A stretch of 64,000 bases of DNA from Colias croceus (taxonomy: Eukaryota > Arthropoda > Insecta > Lepidoptera > Pieridae), in the NCBI RefSeq assembly GCF_905220415.1, contig NC_059558.1, positions 7,700,501 to 7,764,500 of the forward strand. Direction: 5' to 3'. Made by a program: the position numbers and the translations under genes. Shown here piece after piece: positions 1-12,800 of the stretch (the stretch's first letter is position 1; the number at the start of each line of letters is the position of its first letter). A model generated the notes under the pieces. That model had not been told where the DNA came from, searched no databases, and saw nothing but the letters and a program-made list of their open reading frames with translations.

Positions 1-132
1 AAAAGAAATCAAAACAAATGTCCTATAAATATTTAAAATCTAAACTCTAGAATCTAAATGTGTATTCTTAATTTCTACTCCTCTATTAGTTGTTGGCTAT
101 GCCAATAAAAAGCCATACATCGATTGCACGTG

Positions 133-138
133 TTTATT
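133..138 (-). terminator. poly(A) signal of the protease gene
   Basis: AATAAA on the minus strand, 24 nt after the protease stop codon; a short 3' UTR would end near 110-120. Confidence 0.6.
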
Positions 139-161
139 TACGCTAAAACTTAAAACTACAT

Positions 162-342
162 CTAAACAACAGGATATATCGCATTTGCCATCACATGGCA
201 GTTATTGTTCGTAGCTGATATTAGCATGTACCCGTCTTCTCCCCACTGCTCCCCCCAGGAGTTCTTGATAATCCAGTAAAGGTCGCCATCCCTGACTCCG
301 TAGCCCACGGCAACCACGCCGTGGTTCTGTGGTCGGTTGTTG
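162..342 (-). CDS. 26-29-p: protease exon 13 (catalytic His and Asn, stop)
   Basis: Acceptor ATTATTCTAG. Encodes residues 480-539 with catalytic His487 (NHGVVAVGYG), Asn507 (KNSWG) and the C terminus NAIYPVV followed by TAG at 164-162. Confidence 0.93.
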
Positions 343-808
343 CTAGAATAATACAATACAGTACGGTATGATACAATAATTATCGTAATATAGTAATTAC
401 ATTAACAATAATTATCGTAATATATTACACTTGAAGTTCTCACAAAATTCAAAGAAAATAAACTTTTAAAATGTTAGTAGCCTTATTGCTGACTAGCTTC
501 CGCCCGCGACTCCGTCCGCGCGAATGTCGGTCTTCGCGTGGATGGTTTATTTCTCCATTTTGAGTAACTCTGACAATGACATCTTATAAATATATATTGG
601 ACCCAAATACGGCTAGGCCTATAATAATACGCAACGTGTGTTCGCGGTTCTACAGAACAACGTCTATGGATAAAACTGAAAAATTAAAATTATTTTTTTC
701 TACGTATTTTTCTGGGATAAAAAGTATCCTATTTTACGCCCAGGATAATAAAATTATACCAAGTTTCATCGAAATCGAACCGTTAGTTTTCACGTGATGC
801 CTTCACAT

Positions 809-881
<73 letters not shown>

Positions 882-3800
882 AATTTTTTTAATCACATAT
901 TTGGGTTTGGTATCGATCCAGTAACACCCCCTGGTATTTATTTTTTCAATATTTTCAATGTACAGAATTGACCCTTCTACAGATTTATTATATATATCGT
1001 TTATTTCTTATTCTTTCATAGACATAAACATGGACATATTCAATATAGTTTTGTTCACAATTAAAAAGTATAAGTGGCACCCGTTTTAGGCTTAGTTCGA
1101 AGAACTAGCCTGTATATACAGGCACCAGCTTCTCCCTAAGTCATTTGAACTTTTATAAAACAAAAAACTTGAAAAGTGAGCTAGTTAGATATATAAATGG
1201 TATGTGCAAGCATATTATACAAATATGATTATTAAATAAATATAAAAAATTTTAAATTTATGAGTAATGTGTGTGTGTGTGTGTGTAGGTGTGTGTGGGT
1301 GTGTGTATATGTGTGTCAAAATATTAAATAAAGTAAATATATCAAATAAATTACAAATAAAAAAGAGAATAAATAAAAATACAAAAAATAGGTACATAAA
1401 ATAAACAAATATTGAGTTATAATTTTAATAAATTAATATGTAATTGATTAGATACTAAACAAATTATATATATTTTATAATATTTATATGTGAAACAAGA
1501 TTAATTATAGTTTTATCTTTAGTAAGTTTTCGGTGGATTCATAAGACAACTTCTGTAACCATTCTGTGACTGTTTTTTTACATTTATAGTTATTCATAGA
1601 ATATATGTTTAAGATTTTATTTACTTTATTGTAAATATAATCTCCTAATATTGCATAAAACTTCATAGGAAAATAGTGTTGAGAACGTTTAACCTCACAT
1701 ACCATGTAGGATCTACGTTTATCAGTGCTGTTTAATTCAAATTCAAGTTCCTGGTGTTTTCTTAAAATAAGTTGCAGCAAAAACAATTGTCGCACTGTCA
1801 GGACTTGGCATTTTTTATATAAATCTTTGGTTGGATAATCAATTGGCCTAAAGGTCATGACTTTTAAAACTGATCTTTGTGCTCTCTCAATGGTAAGCAT
1901 GTTACTCTTAGCCATGCCACCCCAAGCAGATATTCCATAATTTATTAAGGACTGGCATAATGTAAAGTATATCCGTTTAATGAGGTTGAAGTTCATGATG
2001 TGACGGAGATTTTTAAAAATAATTATCAATTTACGAATGCGGGCAGCCAGAAGTGTTGCATGTTTATTAAAATTTAGATAGCAATCAACCATAACACCTA
2101 GATACTTAATGGAATCAACATTTTGAAGAGTTATACATGTACAAGATAGTTTATCATGGCAGAAATGAGCTTTAAGTGTTAAGTAACTTGAATGTCTTAT
2201 AGAATTTTTGTTCATGCCAAAAGTTATGTATTTGGTTTTATCAGAATTAAGAGTCAACGAATTAGATAGCAGCCAATTACTTACGATATTTAAACCAGAC
2301 TGTGAATGTGAAAAAGCTTCCTCCCACGTTCGACCATCAAATATTAAAACCGTGTCGTCTGCATAAGCTATTATTTTGCCGTTTTCAAGAGATAGATTTG
2401 TCAAGTCATTCATGTACAGTAAGAATAGCGTTGGACCTAAAATACTTCCCTGCGGAATACCAAAAGAAAGCGTTTGTTCGGTACTAATTAAGCCGTTTAG
2501 TTTAACAATTTGTGTTCTATCGGTTAAGTAACTTTTGAACAATTCAAATGGTTTACCTCTTATACCGACATAATTTAGTTTGTTTAATAGCAGGGGCATC
2601 GACACCGTATCAAAAGCTTTCGCGAGATCGAGGAAGACGGCCACACATCTTCTATTTATATCAAGACTAGCCACAACGTGATCGATAAGATTGTGTAGTG
2701 CGTCCGTCGTTGATCTCGATCTGCGAAAGCCAAATTGATTGGGTGATAAAATACAGTGCTTCTCAAGGTAATTAACTAAACGTGTATTCATTATTTTTTC
2801 AAATATCTTTGAGAGGCATGGGAGTATCGATATAGGGCGATAATTATTTACAGAACCTCTATCTCCCGCTTTATATATTGGATGGATAATTGCTTTTTTA
2901 AAAGTGTTGGGGAAAGTCCCAGAAGACAAGCACAAATTAAAAATGTACACAAGGGGCTTAACAAATATAGGTCTATATTGTTTAACTATATTGGCTGGGA
3001 TGTTGTCCCATCCAACTGCACAATCACTTCGAAGAGAGACTATCAAATTGTTTATTTCTATCTCGTCGGTTTCATAGAAACAAAAAGAATTAGAAAAATT
3101 GGACGAGGAAGGAAGAGTCGCATCAGATGTATTATGTGAAATCTTTTCTGCAAGTTCCTTACCAATATTAGCAAAATAATAGTTGATACTATTCAACGTT
3201 TCAACCGCATTTTCAGAATTATTAAGTAAGTCACAGCCATTTTGATTTCGAGTATTCATGTGAGTAAATTTTTTTATGCAATTCCAAAGTGATTTATTGT
3301 TATTACTTGAGTTTATTATAAGTGTTCGTTCATAATTTCTTTTTACTTTTTTTAACAATGCGTTACAAAAGTTACGGTAACGTTTATAAGTGATAGATAA
3401 GTTAAGATTATTAGGCGCTTTTTTAAATTTTTTTTGTAGTTTATCCCTAAATCTAATGCAGCGAAGTAAACCAGGAGTAATCCATGGTTTGATAATTTTT
3501 TTGCGGCAAGAAATTTGTTTCGTAGTTGTAGACTGTTGTATACCCTGAGAAATAAGATTAGTGAAATAAGACGCGGCTAAATTAGGATCCGTTATTGTGT
3601 ATAATTGAGAAAAATCTAATTTATCAAAATAATTACTCAAGGCATCATAGTTGGTTGTCGTTATAATATATTTAAGTTCGTTTTTTGGCCTATTTTTAGA
3701 AAAAAAGTGCAAACAAAAAACTACTGGGTTATGATCGGTGACTAAAGAATCAATAATAAAAGTATGATATAACTCTTTACTTTTAACCATAACATGGTCT

Positions 3801-6800
3801 AAACAGTTGTTTGATCGGGTTGGCAATAAATATATATAATGGCATATGTATATGTCGTGGTCATATCGTAGATTTGATCATTTCATGATATGAGTGGCCA
3901 TTTCACGAAATGGTCGCATATCGTGAAATGGCCAACATAGTTTGATCAGATCGTTAAATCGTCAACGTTTCACGATTTGGTCATCCACATTTGGCCAGAT
4001 CGTATAAAATATATAGAGTCCATAAAATATTAAAAAAATTCAGAATAACTTTATTCTCAAAACTTGTTTAATGTCATTTAAGTTAGCGCTGCGGCAGCGG
4101 CCGGCGAATGCCAGAAGCGAATCGTTTTTGCAATAGAAAACAGTTAGGTTAGGTTAGGTTAGACTTTGATAAACAACGCACGAGCCGAGCGAGCAAAGCG
4201 AGCGTGCCGCGGCAGCGGCCGGCGAGTGCCAGAAGCAGATCGCTTTTTAAAAAACAAACAATTATAATAATATAGTAGTAGTTTCTTAAATTATTTTATT
4301 TAAGTCGCATTTTTTCTTAAATACATATAAGATATCTACATTTTCCATAGTACTCGTACCTCTTCGTCGTAAATTATTTGCTATGACTTTCTTCATAATA
4401 TTGTTATTAAACGAATTAGGAAGTTTTTAACTGCGAATAATTTAATTTTCGCCAGCGGCCGCCATCTTATCACATAAACACAGAGCTTGCAGCGCCTCTA
4501 CCAACGATTAATGTAACTATTTTACGATATGATCAAATAATTTTGATCATTTCATGAAAAAACCGTGCGTTAATTGGCCATATCGTGAAACGATTTCTTA
4601 TCATTGATCTGCCCAAACCACATCATGATGTGGCCAAACTAAATTGGCCATTTCACGATATGCGACCATTTCGTGAAATGGCCACTCATATCATGAAATG
4701 ATCAAATCTACGATATGACCACGACATATAGATAAGCGATACCTGCCACTTGCCAGGCAACCTAAAGATTAATTTATAGAACCATGAGGAAATACTAAGT
4801 AAGAGGAAATACGAAATAAATATCATGCTAAATGTTACTTATACTTTCAAAATTTCAATTTTAGAAGAAACAAATCAAACAAACAAATTAATGTTAAAAT
4901 TTGTTCAGCTATTTAAGTTATACGTAGTGACACTGATATCTTATAAATATGAAGATAAATAAAACAAGCTATTTCCGTAGATGACGCTGAGTGGCCCGTA
5001 CTTGTACAGTGCGTACTTCATGGCGTTCACGCTGTTTGGGGGAACTAGACCGAAGCCGCGTATTGTGTATGTGTCTGTCACGTTCTCTACTCACCAATCA
5101 GGTTCATAAAAGATCCCATTAGAGTACATCATCATGTTGTCCCCAGCGTGTACGCCCACGCTGAGTGGCCCGTACTTGTACAGCGCGTACTTCATGGCGT
5201 TCACGCTGTTTGGGGGAACTAGACCGAAGCCGCGTATTGTGTATGTGTCTGTCACGTTCTCTATGTGGCAGTAGCCGTCCTGGTGGAAAGATTAGTTATT
5301 AAGCTTCTGGATATGTTCTTTACGTTATGTAATAACTTTTAAAGGCTTTTCTATATAATATAAATGACTTAGGGAGAAACTGCTGTCTATACGTATACAG
5401 GCAAGTTTTGATTTTAGCCTGCAACGGGTGCCACGTATTCATATTTCAGATACTTTATCAGCAAGTGGTGAAACTGGCCTTTATAAAATGATAGATCACA
5501 AATCTATGAAAACTTTTAAAAATCACAAAAAGATGTGTCGAATGTTTCATCGCGATACGTACAGTAGAACACAGGTCGTTAGAATAAGAAACTGTAATTT
5601 CGTCCACCGAGTGTTCCATATTATACATATGTTTATTTTGTAATCCATTTATTTATTTTTGTAGGAGGTGATTGTTTTGTAATCCATTAAAATTAAACTG
5701 ATGCATACATACCTCAGCCATATAAAGATCATATTCTTGTTCAGTGGGAATGCCATGCTTCAACACGTATTTGAAAGCACCCTCCAAATCTCCGCCATCA
5801 CAGCCCATACTGTTATATCTGGAAAAAGGTTCACAATTAATTCCAAAGAAATGAATGCATTTTGAAATACTAAGTTGAAATATAACTTAAATAAAATCAT
5901 GTCATTTTCTAAGATGAAATTACGCTTTTACTAGCGTATAGCTACTATTATGTATTCTGTGTTTTTACGAGAACCTTCTAATGTAAAATTATATATACAT
6001 GAGTAGCATATAACTGTGATATAACGGTGCATTTGAATCAAACGAGCGAATGCTTCTTCTAACCCCACTCTATCAAATTCTTTTAGCGTAATCAGGCGTA
6101 GAGCATTCTTTCGTTGTTCTTAACGTGTTCGAAAAATTCTATACTACGCAATGTTCGAATACTGAACAACACTGGGTAAGAGTTTTCTTTTGCACGAAAT
6201 TCTAAAAAAGATCACGAGGGAATGCTTTAGCTCTAGATCTATGTTCGTTTGGTGTAAATGCCCCTTAATAGGTATGTTTCATATTGATGGATGGATGGAA
6301 TTTCATCAAATTTCCTGCATAAATTGCTTGTGAGCTGTAACCTAGTTTACAAACTTACATAGCCTAGTTACGTTCCTGCAATACTTCGAGCTACTATTGA
6401 CCAAGTTTGACCTACTATAATATCTTTTACAAAGTTTATTTATCTAACAACTAGCTTACAGCCCGCTTTGTCTAAAACCTAATAAAACCTTCCTCTTGAA
6501 TCACTCTATCTATAAAAAAAAACACATCAAAATCCGTTCCGTAGTTTAAAAGATTTAAGCATACAAAGAGACATAGGGACAGAGAAAGTGACTTTGTTTT
6601 ATACTATGTAGTAATTTAATACACCGCATTAAGTTAAAAATATTTACAAGTACACAACAGACGGATTAATACAGTACATAAGCTGTCTTATCGCTTATCA
6701 GCGATCTCTACCAGGCTGTAAGGGATAAGGAAGGTAAAATAAATGCTACGCGAGCGGCTATGAAGCTCTCTTATTTAATTGTGAAGAAAAACTTATTAGC

Positions 6801-9800
6801 TGACTTCAAAAAAAAGGAGGAGGTTATCCGTTCAGCCGGCATATATTTTATACTTTTTTTAAAGTAATAGAATATGTTTTTTTATCCTTTTTAATTATAT
6901 AACTTTTTATATTTAGAGCATGCATAACAGTTATGTTCTTTTATACAAATAAAAAAGTATTGTATTTAATAACAATTTCTTCGTATAAATAATCAACTTA
7001 CTCCCAAGCACAGTCCACCAGCGATTGCTCACTGAGGTCCAATCGTCGGCCTCCATTGTTCCGAGTAAGAGCACCTTCCACGGCTGCAGTGGTGCAAAAT
7101 GCCCAGCAGGAACCGCATGAATCTTGATCTGTAGAAGGTGTAAAGGTATAAAGGTTTGTATGAAATTTTAAGGAAACGCTTTAGATGTTTTGTTATTGCA
7201 TTTATATTTTTGTAGAGTGGTAGAGTTGTTTGTGCTCAATCCACCAACGGATCTGCAGTTACCATGCTAAATTATACGCCCATCTTAACCATTGTAAAAA
7301 ATTTCAGCCCGAAAGAAATTATAGATGAAATTTGCACCTGGCTGGTGGATCATTTATATAAACTTTTATTATGTAGGTACCTAAAACACATAATATTCAC
7401 ATCAGCTTTGGCTCAAAATACGCCGTTATTATTTGTTTTGTTGGGATTTTTAATAAGCTCAAAGCATTATAATTTATCTTATTTTATTTTTCCATATTTT
7501 GACACCTAACACAATACCAAATTATCATTGTTCAAATTACTCCTATCAATTATAATGACAAGATATTAACATACTTTTAATTTTACTAATATATCCCTCG
7601 ATTCTGAGATCAAAGTTTTCTGGCAGATCCTTGACCATATCTTCAAGTTCCGCTTCAGTATACTGGAAGGTCTCTGTACCCTGGATGTGATTGTTAAACC
7701 TCGTAGCTGTTAAATATCCCAGTTCTTCGGGAGTTTTGTCAGAGAATTCATTGATGCCCATTCTGTAGCTCAATTTCTTTTTATTGTGTTCTCGGACTTT
7801 TCTAGAATAATAAAATGGGATTTTAAAATAACTTAGTAAAGTTTCAAGTAGTAGTAGTAGTGTGGCATAAGGTCTAAAAATCTGTATTGCATGTTTATAA
7901 ATAAATGAAGTAAATAAATATTTAGTAGAAAACAATTTTTCGATCGTAAAGCACTCTCTGATGCTTCGCATCGTCGTGCAAAACGTGTTAAAATCTAGCA
8001 TAATTATATATTTTTTGGGCATATCTGTTCGCCGATTATTCAAACAGATTGTAAATAATATATTATCTGACTACTGAGTTCATTTTTGTTTTTTTATTTT
8101 AAATAAATTATTAATTACGTTACTTACCTCCAATTATCTCTGAATATCATTTTTCTCAATTCATGTTCGCTGACTTTGTAATTTTTGTTGTGATGTTTCA
8201 TAAAACTGAAATAAAAAGTAACTTTAAGGACAAAATAATATATTGTTTTATTATGAGTTCTTAAACACAACCAAAAAGTTAGTAAATTGAGTAGTAGGTA
8301 CTTATATGCTTATCTAAATAAGGATACTACTTAATCATTTTCAACGATTTATATTTTTTACTAGCTGTGCCCGCGACTTCGTCCGCGTGGAATAGTGACT
8401 GCATAGTAGTTACTAATTAACTTAATTATTGAGTAAACACGTACTACCATAAATAATTAAAAGAACTGATAGTAAAATTTATTACCGAACTGTGCTAAAA
8501 AATAAAAAAAATAAATGCCTTATTAATTTTCTATGTATTTCTTTGACATTATGTCATATTATTTTTAAGCACCAGGGGGGAGGCGAGCAAATTTCTTCCT
8601 TCCTTGTATGGATGTTATTAACAATGTATCGTGCAGCAACTGATCAGCTTAATCAATACTCAGTTCTTATCAAATCCAGCACCAAATCCAAATCAGATCT
8701 TTCCTGTCTCACGCCTGTAGTGACTAAACCGTTTAGACCGTGCAATAAAAATTAAATAAAAAAAACCCAACGCAACGAAGAAAAGTGCATAGAAAAAGGA
8801 ATAAATAATTTCACAAACTTCCCGACGATCTTTAAAAATAAATACCATTTTAAATATTTATAAAAAAAACAAAGTCGTCGGGGCTGCCATGCCAACATTA
8901 TCATAATATAATATCATATATACCTCTATAAATATTTTTTTTTAGAATGGTACTTAATTTTTAAGATCGTCGGGAAGTTTGAAAAATGATTTATTCCTTT
9001 ATCTTCGTTGCTTTGGGATTTTTTTTTTAATTTTTAAATTTTTAAACTTCTGTTTCTTATTTTCATGTAATATTTTCAAGTGAGCGAGACCGAACTATCA
9101 AATGTACCTCCATATTACATTCCTACATCATATTGATTTGGGCCGTAACCGTGCCCAAATTGTAATGGACCACAGTGGCAAAAGAAGTGGTATATTTAGG
9201 AAAAAAAAATTCCAAGGGCCAGGCCTATGTGGCTTTGAGTAGAGTTCAAAATTTCCAGGGTGTGGCTATCCTCTCGCTCCCATATCTCCTCTTCTTTCAC
9301 AGATTTTTAACCCTTTCCTTTCCACCCCTAGTAAATGGCAGAACCGATTTTGATGTAAACCATATCTATACGTAATTGTACCTATATGTACATTGTACAC
9401 GTCATATCCTGTCGTTTGATGCTCCATTTGGTTTATTTATACCCACTGTCGCCCCTAAAGTGCCCTAAATGTAATAAACGGATGAACGGATTTCGATAAA
9501 ATATGACTAATTGTAATTCACACTTTGCCCTTTCATATGCCCCGCTTGAGTATATTATTTGACCACATTCGATTATTTTTCATTTCCACTTTTACCGCTG
9601 TAATCTAATAAATGGATTAACCGAATTGGATAAAAATATAACTAACTGTACTTCACCCGTTATGCACTTTCATATTTGACAATATTCGTTTTTTTCATTC
9701 CCACTTTTACCCATATATAGGTATAATAAATGGATGAACCGATTTTGATTAAATATGTCTAATTATACTTTGTACACGTCATGCCCTATCATTTGATATG

Positions 9801-12800
9801 TCACTTGAGTATATTTGACAAAATTCATTTTTTTATTACCACTTTTATACCTATATCAAATAAATGGATGAACCGATTTTGATAAAATTTGACTTATTGT
9901 TACTTTCATTTGGTCGTTCACTTTCATTTCACTTTTACCCCTATATACCTAGATATAATAAATGGATGAACCTATTTTGATAAGTACACTTTATCTAAGA
10001 ACCAGCGTCTGAAAATATGCTGCCTAACAAAAAAAAAACCGCATCAAATTCGGATTACCTGTTAGCGAGCTACGGTAGCACAAACATGTATTATACACAT
10101 ATAGTTGTCAAACACTCATCACCCATCTTTTTGCGTCGGGAGTTAAAAATATAATACGACAATCGACATAATTTAAAGGACATTTTATGTATAAAATTTA
10201 CCTAGAAAAAACATAATTCTAATTTGACCCCTTCCCCCCTACTACTTCAGCTTACCCCTCTCCCCCCCACCCTTGGGGACTTTCGATATGATCACCTGGA
10301 CATTTATAGGAATAACTGTAACAGATAACTTATATCGTACACTGTACAGTGTACAATAAATAGAATGCCTTAGCAAATGTTCGCCGTGAATACTTAAATG
10401 GTTATAACTTTTTTGTTTACGAACCGATTGACATGAAATAAACACTAAATGTTAAATGAAGATTACTCCAATATATTAGTGAAAACCGCATCTAAATCGG
10501 ATAAGCCGTTTCTGAGATTAGCGTGCACGAACATACAGACAAACAGACAAACAGACAAAAATTTTTTTAACTACAGTTTTGGGTTTGGGATCGATTTAGT
10601 AATAACACCTGCTAATTTTTTTTCCATATTTTCATTGTACAGACACCGCTTTTCTAGAATTTTATTATATGTATTGATGATGATGATGATATGAAACTAG
10701 CTGTGCCCTGCGGTTTTACCCTTAGTGCTCCGGTCCTGTTGGTCTTAGCGTGATGATATATAGTCTATACTCTATAGCGTATATATCCTCGATAAATGAG
10801 CTTTCTAACACCGAAAGAATTTTTCAAATCGGACCAGTAGTCCTGAGATTAGCGCGTTCAAACAAACAAACAAGCTTTATAATATTAGTATAGATATATA
10901 TCTTATAATATAAAAATGAATCGCAAAATGTGTTGGTAAGCGCATAACTTGAGAACGGCTGAACCGATTTCGTTTATTCTTTTTTTATTATATTCCTTGA
11001 AGTACGAGGATGGTTCTTATGTAGAGAAAACGTAAATATGTACCACGGGCGAAGCCGGGGTGGACTGCTAGTTGATAATAAGTTTACCTATCGAAAGCTT
11101 CATCCACATGCGAGGAAATGTCAGGATGTAATAATTCCAGCTTTTTATGGAAGTCAATTACTGCTTCCTTCGCGTCTTCGCAGTCTTTGTCTATAAAAAA
11201 TATGTAGAATCAATATTTGTAAAAATAAATTTTATTAATTATCTGACATCTGGAAAAATATATGATAGGTACTTGACTGTGTTTATAAATTTATTTTTTT
11301 TGTCAGTTGAAAGTTATTAACCACTTATTAACAGACATAAATTACTGAATTCAAAAATTGAAAACAATTTTTTTTAGAATCTTTTTTTTAATGATTTAAA
11401 CAAGCCTCTACTTTTACTCTATGCTTAATTTTAATTGCAGTACAAAAACACCGCATAATTTTTCAAATCGGACCATTGGTTCCTGAGATTAGCGCCATCA
11501 AGCAAACAAACTCTTCAGCTTTATAATATTTGTATAGATAATTAAACATACCTTTTTCCACGTCCAATTTGGACACATCTGGAGCGCTATAGTCGTGAAA
11601 TATGGACACAAAATGTTTGGTCAAAGCGCCAGTTGCGATAATACGCTTCTTTCTTTCGTACCTAAATGAAAAATACGTGTAATTTATTTATTTATTATAC
11701 ATTAAAAATACAAACTTATTAAGTTTAGGAATGTACCAACAAAAAAATGTAATTCGAAACCAACCAAATTTAAACTCAAAAATTTGTTTTATAGAAACCT
11801 CTTATGGATATGTTTTGTTTATCATCTGTTAGTTAGTTAAAATGAAAAATTAAAATTTGACTCAAAAATAGTTAAAAAGGCTAATTAATAAATTTGCCAG
11901 AGTCTAAAACTAGCTTTTAAAACCTGAACTTAAAGTTTCAAAAATATACATACGATACCTCAAAGGCAGATGATAATTGCCTTCACGATATACATAAAGA
12001 ACATCGTCGATTCGTCGACCATATTCGTCTATTTCTGAGTTTTTCCATATTTCCACGTCTTTCCCGTCAAATGTAGTATCACCTGTTAATGATAAGATTA
12101 ATTAACTAGAGAAAATATAGAATTATAAAGTTTATAACGGATTTAAAACGCTATTTGTGATCCGCGAATCGCCTTTGCGTAAGTAATAAAATGTAGCGTG
12201 AAAAAATTCGTAATAACATCTGTATTTTTTTAAATTGTAAATAACTTGCCTAATTAAAATCAGTAAATTATCTTAAGTTTATAATAAATGTATATTACTT
12301 AGGTAAAATCAAAGCAAAAACTCTAAAATATTTTGTATAAGTACTTACCTATATTATGTTATTTAACAATAGAAATATGTCTTATTGAAGTGAAACTTCT
12401 TTAGGCATGTTGAGAGTAAAATTTCAAGGGCGCGTCATGGCAATACCGTCACGTCATCGTCACGTAAGGCGACGATTTTGGTATCTTTGAATCTTGCTAA
12501 AGAAGTTTCACTTCTGACATGTGTGCTCGACACATACTTTTTTGATGTATAATACTAACCTTCATACGTGAAGTTATCAGATGGTAGGAAATTAGTAACT
12601 TCCTCCTCTAAAGGCATCCGGAAGCAAAGCCTATAGTTTTGCTCTTCTTCCGTCCATACAGGAAAAGACTGTTAATAATAATAAAACAAACAAATAAATA
12701 AATAATAATAAAAAAACGTTTTAATAATATTATGGTCGTTAAAAAGATTGCATATCGTTAATAATGGTCATTAAAAAATTGCATATCGTTAATCGTATGA

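Noticed and set aside
811..879. CRISPR-like or other regular array
   Set aside because: Simple (GACA)n microsatellite without spacers; eukaryotic context.
1215..1397. 60-codon minus-strand frame with His-Thr repeats
   Set aside because: Translation of a (GT)n microsatellite.
4143..4162. telomeric sequence
   Set aside because: Only about four TTAGG units, inside a mobile element.
9140..9400. host gene encoding a PIF1 helicase
   Set aside because: Only the last motif is present, with no upstream helicase motifs or splice sites to extend it.
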